NCBI GenBank assembly: GCA_002336895.1
Contig: DDFC01000032.1
Location: 559,904-623,903, forward strand
Length of the DNA stretch: 64,000 nucleotides
From: Verrucomicrobiaceae bacterium UBA1938
GTDB lineage: Bacteria > Verrucomicrobiota > Verrucomicrobiia > Verrucomicrobiales > Verrucomicrobiaceae
Direction: 5' to 3'
The notes under the pieces are model-generated. The model was not told the DNA's origin and did no database searches. It worked only from the letters and a program-made list of their open reading frames with translations. The translations under genes were made by a program, and so were the position numbers. Below are positions 1 to 9,177 of this stretch, piece after piece; the first letter of the stretch is position 1, and every line of letters starts with the position of its first letter.

Positions 1-1959
1 AATCTCGCGCTCTTTGCCGGGAGGCGTCAGGCGGCAGAGCATCTCCACCGTGACTGGAAAGCCGCTCATGCGCTCGCGAATGTTTTCCCAGTGCTGGCGG
101 GCCAGCACGGTGGTGGGCACGAGCACGGCAACCTGACGCCCACCCATCACCGCCTTGAACGCAGCGCGGATGGCCACCTCGGTTTTGCCAAAGCCCACGT
201 CGGCGCAGAGCAGACGGTCCATGGGCTTGGCCGATTCCATGTCCCGCTTGATCTCCTCCACACTGCGGAGCTGGTCGGGAGTTTCGTGGTATAAGAATGA
301 CTCCTCAAACTCCACCTGCCACTTGGTGTCTGGTGGATGTGAAAACGCCTTCAGGGTCTGCCGCTCCGCCGCCACGCTGAGCATGCGAGCGGCGAAGTCC
401 TCCACGCTTTTCTCAGCGCTCTTGCGTGTCTTCTGCCAGCGAGCCTCGCTGAGCTTGCTGAGGGCGGGGGCCTTGCCGCCCACACCCACGTAGCGTGTGA
501 CCAGATGCGTGTGCGCCACAGGCACAAAGAGCTTGGCTCCCTCCGCATAATGCAGCACCAGCACCTCCTCGCGCCGCCCCGAGTCACGCACCTCGATGCC
601 GCCGAAACGGGCCACGCCATGCTCGGCGTGCACGACGATGTCCCCCTCGCGCAGATCGCGCATGACATCGCGTGCTTTGCGCAGCACCTCGGCCTCATCC
701 AGCTTTGACCCGCGCAGGCGACGGATGTGCTGATGGCGGCCGAAAATTTCCGCACCGGTCAGCACCGCCAGCCGCGCCGCTGGAACGGTGAAGCCACGAT
801 ACAAGAGCCCAAGCTTGGATTCCAGAGAGGCAGGCAGGCCGCTCTGCAGCTCGGAGAAGCGCTCTCGCTCGGCCTCATTATGGAAGAAGATGACCGAGCG
901 CCATCCGGCCTCATGCCATTCACGGATCTGGCGGGCGAAATGCTCCCGCCGCGCCTCATGGAGCACAAAGTCGGAGGCATCAAAGACGCCGAGCGGATTC
1001 TCATGGATGGCCGCGGAGTAGTCCTCCAAGCCCTCGGTGGGTGCGGTGCCGCTGAGAATGCGGGCATGGGCCTCCGCTTCGCAATCGATGGCAATGACGA
1101 AGTCCTCCTTGTGCAGATGCTCACGCACGCGCGAGGCCTCCTCGGCATTTTCGCTCATCTGCAGGATGACGCCCACGCTCTCCAGCCGCTTGACGGAGGA
1201 CTGGTTGTGCAGATCAAAGGCACGAATGGATTCGATCTCGTCGTCAAAAAATTCCAGCCGCAGCGGCTCCTCGGCCTGCCAGGAAAAGAAGTCCACGATG
1301 CCTCCGCGGCGGGCGAACTGGCCACGCTCAGTGACGACTGGCACACGCTCATAGCCCGCCTCGGCGAGATCTCGCAGCAGCGCCTCCACATCCAGAGTGC
1401 CGCCCACTGTCAATACACGCCGCTGACTGGAGATTTCTGCAAGCGCAGGTGCAGGCTCGTCCAGGCTGTCAGCACACAGCACCATGACCGGGGCATCCCC
1501 CTCTGTCATGCGGCCCAGCACACCCGCGCGCTCTGCCAGCAGTTCAGGGTCCACCAAGGCATCGTTCACCACCTGCCCGAGACGCGGGAAATACAGCGCC
1601 GGGCACTGCCATACGCCAAGCTCGGCATGTACGTGATCCTGCGTTTTGACGTCAGCGCAGAGGATCCACACGCGGGTTCGGGGTCGTCTTTTTTCGGCAT
1701 GCCGCACCAGCAGTGCTGCGGCAAAGCCGAAAGCCTGTGGTGTGACGTGGTCCAGGACCGCCGGAGACTGGTCCAGCTTTCGCTGAAACTCGGCGGCATT
1801 CAGCGTCAGATCCACCAGACCGAGTGCATCCCCCCGCGCACGCCCGGGCAGGGGTGTCGGTGAACGGCTCGCAGCCTTCTTCGCGCCGCGTGGTTTGAGG
1901 GTGCGCTTGACGGGGTCCAAAACACAAAGCGCGCCGAGTTTGCAGCCCGGCGCAGCCAT
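1..1959 (-). CDS. mfd: Transcription-repair coupling factor Mfd (5' part, runs off left edge)
   Basis: Mfd removes RNA polymerase stalled at DNA lesions and recruits UvrA. The window holds the first 653 codons; the rest lies left of position 1. The start is the ATG at 1957-1959, the first ATG of a frame open to the left edge. The N-terminal UvrB-like region is followed by a CarD-like RNA polymerase interaction domain (GDIVVHAEHGVARFGGIEV, near residues 440-460). The helicase Walker A motif GFGKTE (about residues 589-594) then sits in the family signature DVGFGKTEVAIRAAFK, followed by VPTTVLA (motif Ia). The order UvrB-like, RID, translocase separates it from RecG and UvrB. Identity is secure. 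The second RecA lobe, TRG motif and D7 domain cannot be assessed. Confidence 0.95.
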   Translation of the reverse strand, partial: MAAPGCKLGALCVLDPVKRTLKPRGAKKAASRSPTPLPGRARGDALGLVDLTLNAAEFQRKLDQSPAVLDHVTPQAFGFAAALLVRHAEKRRPRTRVWILCADVKTQDHVHAELGVWQCPALYFPRLGQVVNDALVDPELLAERAGVLGRMTEGDAPVMVLCADSLDEPAPALAEISSQRRVLTVGGTLDVEALLRDLAEAGYERVPVVTERGQFARRGGIVDFFSWQAEEPLRLEFFDDEIESIRAFDLHNQSSVKRLESVGVILQMSENAEEASRVREHLHKEDFVIAIDCEAEAHARILSGTAPTEGLEDYSAAIHENPLGVFDASDFVLHEARREHFARQIREWHEAGWRSVIFFHNEAERERFSELQSGLPASLESKLGLLYRGFTVPAARLAVLTGAEIFGRHQHIRRLRGSKLDEAEVLRKARDVMRDLREGDIVVHAEHGVARFGGIEVRDSGRREEVLVLHYAEGAKLFVPVAHTHLVTRYVGVGGKAPALSKLSEARWQKTRKSAEKSVEDFAARMLSVAAERQTLKAFSHPPDTKWQVEFEESFLYHETPDQLRSVEEIKRDMESAKPMDRLLCADVGFGKTEVAIRAAFKAVMGGRQVAVLVPTTVLARQHWENIRERMSGFPVTVEMLCRLTPPGKEREI

Positions 1960-1997
1960 TGAATTACGTAACGCTCAAACCCGCAGATGCCAGCAAA

Positions 1998-2723
1998 CTA
2001 TTTCGGTCGGGCGGCTGAAGACTGCGATTTGGAGCCATTGGACTGTGTCTTGCCAACAGCAGCGGCCAGCAGATCGTCTTTGGTGGTCCACTGGTACACT
2101 TCACGACCCTTGCGGTCAAAGATGCGCACAACGAGCCCGCCCATGCCGTCCGACTGAATGGAACTGTCTCCATTAGCCCAATAATAACCGCCACCGAGTT
2201 CTTGTTTGTGCAAAATGATTTCTGTGGTGTCCAGCGTGGCCGTGCCCGAGCCCGCAATGCTGGCTAGTTTGCTGCTGCCAGAAGTTTCAATCCGAGCAGA
2301 CCCCTTGCCTTTGCCCGAGTCTTCACGGCGGAAGCACCAATAATCGACACGCAGATCACCCACGGTCGTAGGCAGCCGATTTCTGATGTTGATTTTGTAG
2401 ATCCACGTTTCGTCCTCTATCGTCACCGGCCCTTCCTTTCTGCGAGTCTGATTGAGTTTTTTCTTCGTGTAGGTGACTTCAAAGCTGTATTTCGTATTGG
2501 AATCTGCCCACTCGGTGATGAACTGCTGGTCGGCTGTAGTAAAAGTAGTGGCTGGAACAGCGAAAACGCGGCCATCAGCAACACGTTTGAGAGTCACCTG
2601 ACCTGCTGCGGCGCTGACGATCTCAGCCTCCAGTTTACGACCCTGCATATCCGTAAACTCGTGTGCAGAGAGCGGCACAGCTGCGGCCAGGAGACAGAGG
2701 CTGGTGAGGAGGTGAGTTTTCAT
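1998..2723 (-). CDS. Exported SHD1-domain protein
   Basis: 241 residues. A Sec signal peptide (MKTHLLTSLCLLAAAVPLSA) leads directly into an SHD1-type domain at about residues 21-72 (FTDMQGRKLEAEIVS... ending ADQQFITEW). SHD1 is named after yeast Sla1 and is common in Verrucomicrobia and Planctomycetes proteins of unknown role. The rest is predicted beta-rich, with a region about DETWIYKINIRNR and a short C-terminal element (VVRIFDRKGREVYQW). No catalytic motif is visible. It is a single gene between mfd and a divergent oxidoreductase gene, with a recognisable promoter upstream. The domain call is good; function is unknown. Confidence 0.75.
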   Translation of the reverse strand: MKTHLLTSLCLLAAAVPLSAHEFTDMQGRKLEAEIVSAAAGQVTLKRVADGRVFAVPATTFTTADQQFITEWADSNTKYSFEVTYTKKKLNQTRRKEGPVTIEDETWIYKINIRNRLPTTVGDLRVDYWCFRREDSGKGKGSARIETSGSSKLASIAGSGTATLDTTEIILHKQELGGGYYWANGDSSIQSDGMGGLVVRIFDRKGREVYQWTTKDDLLAAAVGKTQSNGSKSQSSAARPK

Positions 2724-2752
2724 GATGAGTCGATTTCGCGGTGAACGTTCGC

Positions 2753-2782
2753 ATCATAGTATTTCCTTTCATTATTTTCCAA
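2753..2782 (-). promoter_or_regulatory. Putative sigma-70 promoter of the SHD1 gene
   Basis: Read on the minus strand, TTGGAA (2777-2782) and TATGAT (2753-2758) are separated by 18 bp. This places a start site about 20-25 bases upstream of the ATG at 2723. The assignment is by consensus only. Confidence 0.4.
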
Positions 2783-2921
2783 GTCCGTTTTTTACACTTA
2801 GGCAATATACCACTTACCCAGCACGAGCCCTTCACCCGACTTAAACGACTAACGCTGAACCCCTTGCCGCTGACGCGACTTACTTAAAGAACCGCCTCCG
2901 AAATGACGTTTGAAATGCACC

Positions 2922-4286
2922 ATGAGTACGCCAGCCACCTCCTCCCGCCGCCAGTTTCTCCAGCAATGCTCTGCTGCAGGAGCCGCGCTGGGCTTTCCCA
3001 CCTTCATTCCGGGCACTGCGCTGGGAAAGAACGGAGCTGTGGCTCCCTCAAACCGAACCACCCTGGCGCTGATCGGCTGCGGAGGCCGGGGCACGGATGT
3101 GGTGAAAAATTTCCTCCAGGACGAACGCGTGCAGGTCATGGCCGTCTGCGATGTGGAGCGCGAGTCCGACCGCTACAACAAGGGCATCATCAAGAAGGCA
3201 GGCACGCTGGGCCGTGAGCCTGCACGCAGGCTGGTGGACAAAAGCTACGGCACCCAGGGCTGCGCCACGCATGAGGATTTCCGCGAAGTGCTGGCACGCA
3301 AGGATGTGGATGCAGTGCAGATCGCCACGCCCGACCACTGGCATGCGCTGATGGCCGTGGCCGCCGCACGAGCCGGGAAACACATCTACTGCGAGAAGCC
3401 ACTGAGCCTCACCGTAGCGCAGGGCCGCTTCATGAGCGACACGGTGCGCCAGAGCAAGGTCGTGTGGCAGACCGGCAGCCAGCAGCGCAGCGACATTCAT
3501 TTCCGCATGGCCTGCGAGTACGTGCGCAACGGCAGAATAGGCAAGCTGAAGCAGATCCGTGTCGGCCTGGCGAGCGACAACCGCGACAACAACGGCTGCG
3601 CCTCACAAACAGCCCCCGCGCCGGTGCCGGAGGGACTGAACTACGACTTCTGGCTCGGTCCCGCACCGGACGCACCGTTTTGCCCCGCACGACTGCATTC
3701 GAACTGGCGCTGGTTCTTCGACTACTCCGGCGGCAACATCACCGACTTCGGAGCGCATCACTTCGACATCGTGCAATGGGCGCTAGGGAAGGATGAGAGC
3801 GGGCCGGTGGAATTTTTTGACCTCAAGGCCACGTGGCCTGCACCGGGAAGTCTATACAGCACAGCGCCGAACTTCTCCTTTGCCTACCGCTATGAGGACG
3901 GCACCACGGTACGCGTGGCGGACAAGCAGGACTTTGGCTCAGGCATCATGTTTGAGGGCGAAGAGGGCAGCGTGCTGAGCATGAGAGGCAAGCTGGAGAT
4001 CAAGCCCGACTCGCTGCGCAAGCCGCTGGCTGAAACCGATGTCCGCCTGTACGAAAGCAAAGACCACTTCCGCAATTTCATTGATGCCATCCAAGATGGC
4101 GCGAAGGCCGCCGCGCCCATTGAGTATGCGCATCGCAGCATCAGCATCGCTCATCTGGCCAACATCGCCCTGCGTCTGAACCGCACCAAGCTGCGCTGGG
4201 AGCCGGCGAAGGAGCAGGTGCTGGATGATGCAGACGCAGCAGCGATGCTGACCCGCCCGATGCGCGGGCCGTGGCAGCTGGTGTGA
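2922..4286 (+). CDS. Tat-exported Gfo/Idh/MocA family oxidoreductase
   Basis: 454 residues from the ATG at 2922; an ATG at 2910 would add four residues before the signal. A twin-arginine signal (SSRRQFLQ, residues 7-14) precedes a hydrophobic stretch. The NAD(P)-binding Rossmann motif LIGCGGRGTD is at about 50-59. The family EKP motif (CEKPLSL) is at residues 157-163, with E158-K159-P160. The C-terminal half has the family beta-sheet domain (NITDFGAHHFDIVQWALG). Members oxidise or isomerise sugars and cyclitols with a bound nicotinamide cofactor. Tat export fits a protein folded with cofactor in the cytoplasm. The substrate cannot be deduced. Length and motifs are normal for Verrucomicrobial and Planctomycete exported members. 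Confidence 0.88.
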   Translation: MSTPATSSRRQFLQQCSAAGAALGFPTFIPGTALGKNGAVAPSNRTTLALIGCGGRGTDVVKNFLQDERVQVMAVCDVERESDRYNKGIIKKAGTLGREPARRLVDKSYGTQGCATHEDFREVLARKDVDAVQIATPDHWHALMAVAAARAGKHIYCEKPLSLTVAQGRFMSDTVRQSKVVWQTGSQQRSDIHFRMACEYVRNGRIGKLKQIRVGLASDNRDNNGCASQTAPAPVPEGLNYDFWLGPAPDAPFCPARLHSNWRWFFDYSGGNITDFGAHHFDIVQWALGKDESGPVEFFDLKATWPAPGSLYSTAPNFSFAYRYEDGTTVRVADKQDFGSGIMFEGEEGSVLSMRGKLEIKPDSLRKPLAETDVRLYESKDHFRNFIDAIQDGAKAAAPIEYAHRSISIAHLANIALRLNRTKLRWEPAKEQVLDDADAAAMLTRPMRGPWQLV

Positions 4287-4321
4287 CGCCCCCTCCCCGC
4301 AGTCTGATTCCAAGCCGAAGC

Positions 4322-4591
4322 CTATTGATTTGTCTCGTCAGGTGGTGCCTCCCGACGCTGGGGCTTCCGCTCCTGCACTCGTGTTTTTGCACCGGACTCC
4401 TGTGAGTCGGCCTCGTCATCGCGAGAAGAATTTCTCCGGCCAGCCGCTTCGAACGGGGCCGCGACCACCCGGCCTGTCGTGGACACCGTGGTGGTGACGA
4501 TGCTTCCCGCCGTCTTCACCGGCACGGTGATGAGAGAGCAGCTCGAAACACCAAGGCACAAAATGCTGGACAGGCAGAGACCGTTTTTCAT
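4322..4591 (-). CDS. Small putative lipoprotein
   Basis: 89 residues from the ATG at 4591. That start gives a good lipoprotein signal: MKNGLCLSSILCLGVSSC, lipobox GVSSC with Cys18. An ATG at 4630 would add 13 residues, overlap the upstream gene by 8 bp and spoil the signal. The mature part begins SLITVPVKTAGSIVTTTVST and ends in a charged, probably disordered tail rich in R, E, Q and P. I recognise no domain. It lies 31 bp behind the TauE/SafE gene on the same strand and may be cotranscribed. It is convergent with the oxidoreductase gene. Confidence 0.6.
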   Translation of the reverse strand: MKNGLCLSSILCLGVSSCSLITVPVKTAGSIVTTTVSTTGRVVAAPFEAAGRRNSSRDDEADSQESGAKTRVQERKPQRREAPPDETNQ

Positions 4592-4622
4592 GCAGCCATT
4601 GAACTGCATCAGCGGCCACTTG

Positions 4623-5381
4623 TCATCCAAACTGCTTCCAAAACATGAGCATCGAAATGACTAGCCCGATAAGCGTGATGAGATTTCTCACCCGCTGCGG
4701 CGGGATGCGCTGGGAAAAATGCGCGCCCAGGTAATAGCCGACCAGCGCGCCTGCCGTGAGCGCCAGCGCCTGCGGCCAGTTGACCATGCCGACGGCAATG
4801 AACCACACGGCGGCGATGACATTGATCAGCGAGCCGAGCACGTTTTTGAGCGTATTCATCTCATGGATGTTCGTCATGCCCATGAAGCCAAACGAAGCCA
4901 GCATCAGAATGCCAATGCCTGCGCCAAAAAACGCGCCGTAGATGGCCACCGGAAGCTGCAGGCAGATGGAAAACCACAGCGCCTCAGACTTTCCTGTGGT
5001 CTGGGACTGTGCCCTGCGCAGGAATCCCTGAAGAAAGAAAAGCAAGGTGGCAAACAGGACGAGAAATGGGATGAGCTTTGAAAACTGATCGTCGCTCGTG
5101 CGAGTGAGCAACCAGCTGCCAAACGCCGCGCCGACAAGGCATATGGGAATGAACTGCAGCAGCCGCGTGCGGATGGCCTTCAGGTGATCGCGAAAGCCCA
5201 CGATGCTGCCAGCCGTGCCGATGACGAGGCCTACGGTGCTCGTGGCATTGGCCAGCACAGGCGGGGTGCCGCACATGAGCAGCACCGGGAACGTCAGCAG
5301 GGTGCCTCCTCCGGCGATGGCATTGATCGCCCCGGCAGTGCAGCCAGCGGCGCTGAGGGCCAGGAGTTCGAGGAGGGTCAT
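4623..5381 (-). CDS. TauE/SafE (TSUP) family membrane transporter
   Basis: 252 residues with about eight hydrophobic segments. The family-typical N-terminus is present (LLALSAAGCTAGAINAIAGG, then GTLLTFPVLL). The internally repeated second half holds the GAFFGAGIGILMLASFGFMG motif near residue 145. TSUP proteins export or import sulfite, sulfonates or other small sulfur compounds and organic anions. The substrate here is unknown. The gene has normal length and precedes the small lipoprotein gene on the same strand. Confidence 0.87.
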   Translation of the reverse strand: MTLLELLALSAAGCTAGAINAIAGGGTLLTFPVLLMCGTPPVLANATSTVGLVIGTAGSIVGFRDHLKAIRTRLLQFIPICLVGAAFGSWLLTRTSDDQFSKLIPFLVLFATLLFFLQGFLRRAQSQTTGKSEALWFSICLQLPVAIYGAFFGAGIGILMLASFGFMGMTNIHEMNTLKNVLGSLINVIAAVWFIAVGMVNWPQALALTAGALVGYYLGAHFSQRIPPQRVRNLITLIGLVISMLMFWKQFG

Positions 5382-5447
5382 TTTCCGTCTCTACTTCAGC
5401 ACGGAGCACCACGCATGAGGAAAGTGATGTTTATTGACGCCACCGGC

Positions 5448-7451
5448 TCATTTCGCCTTCGGATTCTTCAGGTAGTACAGGTGCCCGTCCTCCGCACCAC
5501 CGACAAAATCCGGCAGGCCGTCGGCGTTGAAATCCACGGTAGTGGGGCTCACGTCGTGGCCTTCGATGTTGGCATCAATCAGCAGGCCCATGTCGGCAAA
5601 AAACCATTTACCGTCACAGCTGGAGGTCTGGCGGATGAAGTTGGCGTTGGCGGAATTGAGCAGGATGTCGAGTCTGCCGTCCTGATCCCAGTCCATGATG
5701 CAGATCTTGCGGCGTCCGCTTTTGCCTGCGATGCCGGCATTGAGGCGGAGCGGCTCGCCGGGCTTCATTGCCACCGGCGTTTTCACCTTGATGTGCTCCG
5801 GCGCCTTGTCGTTCAGGCCGGGGCCTTTGGCATCCTGTGCCGCGCACAGCACGCGCTGCGGATGCTTGAGGATGAGTTTGCCCTTCTGCTTCGCCCTTTC
5901 AAAGAAGGCGAGATAGCCTTCCTGATCGAGCATGATGAGATCGGTCTGGCCATCCTTGTTCCAGTCAATGGCCACGGGCGTGGTGCGCCACTGGGTGAGG
6001 AGGGCTTTGCCTTCGGGGCGGAGCCAGCCATAGGCCAGAATGGGCTGCGGGCCGTCCCATTCGACCTCCACAGGCTGCGCGGCAGCGAGCTTCGGCTTCT
6101 GGCGTGTGCCGACATTTTTGTACCACACGACTTTGCCGAGAATGGAGTTCAGCATGAGGTCCGGCAGACCATCACCATCCCAGTCGGCCACAGTCTGCGT
6201 GGTGTAGCCCCACTTGGCCTCGCAGGGGCCCTGGATGCTGCCATTCGGACCTGCCATTGGGCGGATGACTTTGCCCTCTGCTTCAAGGCGAACGGGCGCG
6301 GCCCACTTTGGCTGCTCCACGCCTTTGCCGCTGAGGTTCTCGATAAAGCCGACATAGCCTGCGGTGTTGCCGCAGATGATGTCCATGTCGCCATCGCCAT
6401 CCCAGTCGAAGCCGACAGGTGTGGCCAGTGCGCCAAACTTCACCTGATCCGCCTCCTGCTGGAAGTAGCGCGGCTCGGCATACACGGGCACCTTGTTTTC
6501 GAACTTGCCGGTGTTTTCAATGAAGGCCACGCGGCCGTCCTCGTCGCCACAGATGAGATCGAGATCGCCGTCCTTGTCCCAGTCGATGGCGGTGGGAGTG
6601 ATCATTTCGAGATCCATCGTGAGATAGCGCCCTGTATCGGCCTTCAGGCGCACGCCGAGAGCGTACTTCGGCTGCGTACGAGTGCCGGTATTTTGGAAAT
6701 AGGTGAAGCCATCGAGGAACTCGCCGCAGAGCAGGTCCAGATCGCCATCACCATCAAAGTCAGCCATGTTGGGCGAAGGCCAGCCGAAGGTTTCGACCGG
6801 ACGATCTGTGGCCATGAGTTTTTTAGGCTTGTCGTAGGCGGGCTTGTCGTTTGTGCCCGTGTTGCGGAGCAGGTACACATAGCCACGAATGGGGCCGTTC
6901 ATCCAGCGGCCATTCTCATTGTAGGCATTGTCCCAGCCGTATTCGGTCCAGTCGCCCACGCCGACGATGAGATCCTGATTGCCGTCGCCGTCGTAGTCCA
7001 CCATGCGCCACATGTCGGCGCGGATTTTATTCGGATGCACCTTGGCATCCACGGACAGTTTTTTTTCGTGCTCCAGTCCGGATTTGAGGAAGTCGGGATA
7101 CTCACGACCCGGCGATAAAACGACGGGCCTGCCGTCCACGTAACTGACCTGCACGTTCGACTTTCCAACGCTGATGCGTCTGGCGGGCTTGAACACGGGC
7201 ATTTTGTTTTTGGCCGTGTCGCCGCTGGCGTTCTCGAAGAAGTAGGTGCCGTTGTAGGGCTTGTCCGGGCAGTTGACGACGAGATCCAGGTCGCCATCGC
7301 CATCATAGTCCATGGGCAGCGGCCATGCCCAGAGACCCACCCCGAGATCGACGACGAGTCCGGGGTTGTTGTACTTGAGCGCTGTCAGGCCGTCGGCGGC
7401 GAAAGCCTGGCCGCAGAGGCAGGCCAGCAGGAGTGGTTGGAGAAACTTCAT
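5448..7451 (-). CDS. Exported FG-GAP/VCBS repeat protein
   Basis: 667 residues with a signal peptide (MKFLQPLLLACLCGQAFA). At least seven copies of the calcium-binding FG-GAP core D-x-D-G-D-x-D-L recur through the chain, for example DYDGDGDLDLV, DYDGDGNQDLI, DFDGDGDLDLL, DKDGDLDLICG, DWDGDGDMDII, DWDGDGLPDLM and DWNKDGQTDLI, often followed by NTG. This spacing indicates an integrin-like beta-propeller. No catalytic domain is visible, so ligand or polysaccharide binding is the likely role. It sits directly downstream of a FucI-like isomerase gene (18 bp gap, same strand) and may belong to the same unit. Confidence 0.8.
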   Translation of the reverse strand: MKFLQPLLLACLCGQAFAADGLTALKYNNPGLVVDLGVGLWAWPLPMDYDGDGDLDLVVNCPDKPYNGTYFFENASGDTAKNKMPVFKPARRISVGKSNVQVSYVDGRPVVLSPGREYPDFLKSGLEHEKKLSVDAKVHPNKIRADMWRMVDYDGDGNQDLIVGVGDWTEYGWDNAYNENGRWMNGPIRGYVYLLRNTGTNDKPAYDKPKKLMATDRPVETFGWPSPNMADFDGDGDLDLLCGEFLDGFTYFQNTGTRTQPKYALGVRLKADTGRYLTMDLEMITPTAIDWDKDGDLDLICGDEDGRVAFIENTGKFENKVPVYAEPRYFQQEADQVKFGALATPVGFDWDGDGDMDIICGNTAGYVGFIENLSGKGVEQPKWAAPVRLEAEGKVIRPMAGPNGSIQGPCEAKWGYTTQTVADWDGDGLPDLMLNSILGKVVWYKNVGTRQKPKLAAAQPVEVEWDGPQPILAYGWLRPEGKALLTQWRTTPVAIDWNKDGQTDLIMLDQEGYLAFFERAKQKGKLILKHPQRVLCAAQDAKGPGLNDKAPEHIKVKTPVAMKPGEPLRLNAGIAGKSGRRKICIMDWDQDGRLDILLNSANANFIRQTSSCDGKWFFADMGLLIDANIEGHDVSPTTVDFNADGLPDFVGGAEDGHLYYLKNPKAK

Positions 7452-7469
7452 GATGGGAAAGGAGAAAGA

Positions 7470-9074
7470 TCAACGTGACAAGGTGCCGCACACATTCACC
7501 TGAATGCCAAGAGCACGCGCCATGGCCGCCTTGGCAAACAGGCAGTCATTTGCCGCCCTGGCATCATTGGCATAGGCGACCTGCACGTGATTGGCCTGAT
7601 GCTTGGCCATGAACTGGTCACGGCTGACTCCATAGGTCACGGCGCTCATGATGGGCCACTGAGGTGTGGTGAGCTGCCAGCGGCGCTCGGTTTCTTCAGG
7701 CGGCAGCGCGACCACGCAGCCGCGACCGATGTCCATGTGCAGCGCCTCATCCTGCACGTAGATGCGCGACCACACGATCTCGCCCGGCCTGGAGTTGCCG
7801 CGCAGCGTGGAGCCGCCATTGGGGAAATACATCGCCGGCTGGCGGAAGCCCTCGGCGCCCTTCCAGCCTTTGACAAAATGCGCAGGGGGAGCCGCGCCGC
7901 TGATGAGAAAGACCCAGACGTAGTCTCCGTCAAAGGTCTCGCCCCAGCGCACATCGTGCAGGGTGGTTTCCAGCGGCTGCTGCAGTGCGCGGTGCACGCG
8001 CTGAGTGAGCATGCCGTCCAGTCCTGCACATTCGTCCACCTCATTGAAATGCAGCAACGGCTGTCCCGCCCACAGAGTGCGCCTGCCGTCGCGAGATTTG
8101 ACCGGCGGGCGGTCCGCGTTGTTCAGCATGCCTTCGACGAGGTCGCTCGCAGGCAGCAGGTCTTTGAGCCCCTGCTGGTACTGGATGCCGATGGCATCGC
8201 AGCCAAAATCATCTGCGATGCGCAGCGCCGCCGCGTACATTTTGCACTGCAGGCGCACCTGCTCGCGCGTGAGCTCGCTGGCATGATCCTTGCCCAGATG
8301 GAGCTTCATGCCCTTCTTATCCAGCCAGGAGTGGATGGCCAGGGCATCGGCATCGCTCACCAGCTGCGTTTCATGGTACAAAGCCGACTGGCTCAGCCGC
8401 TCCTTGAAAACCCCGCAGGCATGCAGTGCGTGATCCGGGATGATGGCATTGAACATGCCCATGCATCCTTCGTCAAAGATGCCCATGATGGCCTTTTCCG
8501 TGCGGAGCATGGCGGCCAGCTTTTTGCCCAGCGCTGCGGCCTTGGCAGGCACCTTCACTTTCTCCAGCTTGCGCGCATGGCTCAGGTCGTGCGTGATGCG
8601 GCCTGTCTTCAGCCACTGCTTCAGCCTGGTTTTGAAAAACGCATCGGTGAAGTCCTCGCTCCAAAGCGTGGAGTATTTCACCCCAGCCTTGGTCAGGGAA
8701 CCGTTCAGATTCAGCATGCCCACCAGACCGGGCCACTGGCCGCTCCAGTTGGCCACGGTCAGGATCGGGCCTCGGTGTGTGGTGAGCCCGGCCAGCACAT
8801 GGTGCGAGTACTGCCACACCGCCTCCGCCACGATGAGCGGCGCATCGGGATCGATGCCGCGAAACACCTCGATGCCCATGCGCTGGGAGTCGATGAAGCC
8901 GTGCTTTTTCACCGGGTCCACGGCATGAGCACGCTTGATCTTCCAGCCCTCGGCCTTCAGGGCGGCGGCCAGCGCCTCCTCCATGGCGGCCTGGGCGGGC
9001 CAGCAGGTTTGATTGGCGGACAGGCGCAGGTCTCCGCTGGCCACGAGCTGGACGATGTTTGATTTGGCTGGCAT
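7470..9074 (-). CDS. L-fucose/L-arabinose isomerase-like protein
   Basis: 534 residues without a signal peptide, so probably cytoplasmic. The general layout resembles the FucI/AraA fold: N-terminal alpha/beta domains, a middle segment with acidic residues that could be metal ligands (GIFDEGCMGMFN), and a C-terminal beta domain (MDIGRGCVVALPPEETERRW... VNVCGTLSR). Classical FucI proteins are near 590 residues, so this is a divergent, shorter member. The reaction would be aldose-ketose isomerisation, but the substrate is not assignable. It lies between an FG-GAP gene and a GH50-like hydrolase gene on the same strand, which suggests handling of a released sugar. A non-isomerase member of the fold is possible. 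Confidence 0.55.
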   Translation of the reverse strand: MPAKSNIVQLVASGDLRLSANQTCWPAQAAMEEALAAALKAEGWKIKRAHAVDPVKKHGFIDSQRMGIEVFRGIDPDAPLIVAEAVWQYSHHVLAGLTTHRGPILTVANWSGQWPGLVGMLNLNGSLTKAGVKYSTLWSEDFTDAFFKTRLKQWLKTGRITHDLSHARKLEKVKVPAKAAALGKKLAAMLRTEKAIMGIFDEGCMGMFNAIIPDHALHACGVFKERLSQSALYHETQLVSDADALAIHSWLDKKGMKLHLGKDHASELTREQVRLQCKMYAAALRIADDFGCDAIGIQYQQGLKDLLPASDLVEGMLNNADRPPVKSRDGRRTLWAGQPLLHFNEVDECAGLDGMLTQRVHRALQQPLETTLHDVRWGETFDGDYVWVFLISGAAPPAHFVKGWKGAEGFRQPAMYFPNGGSTLRGNSRPGEIVWSRIYVQDEALHMDIGRGCVVALPPEETERRWQLTTPQWPIMSAVTYGVSRDQFMAKHQANHVQVAYANDARAANDCLFAKAAMARALGIQVNVCGTLSR

Positions 9075-9177
9075 AAAATAAATCCTATCCGCAAGACTTG
9101 CAGATCACCAGCCCAACTGACAACCCATGCGGGATGCGCATCCTTGGCACCTGGATGACCATCCTTGACCTGTCTGC

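Noticed and set aside
4322..4630. Longer start for the small lipoprotein gene
   Set aside because: The extra residues overlap the upstream gene and bury the lipobox, whereas the ATG at 4591 gives a standard lipoprotein signal.
5184..7118. Long open frame opposite the FG-GAP gene
   Set aside because: The sense frame has a signal peptide and clear FG-GAP repeats. The antisense frame has His/Val/Ala-rich composition typical of a shadow in GC-rich DNA and matches no family I know.
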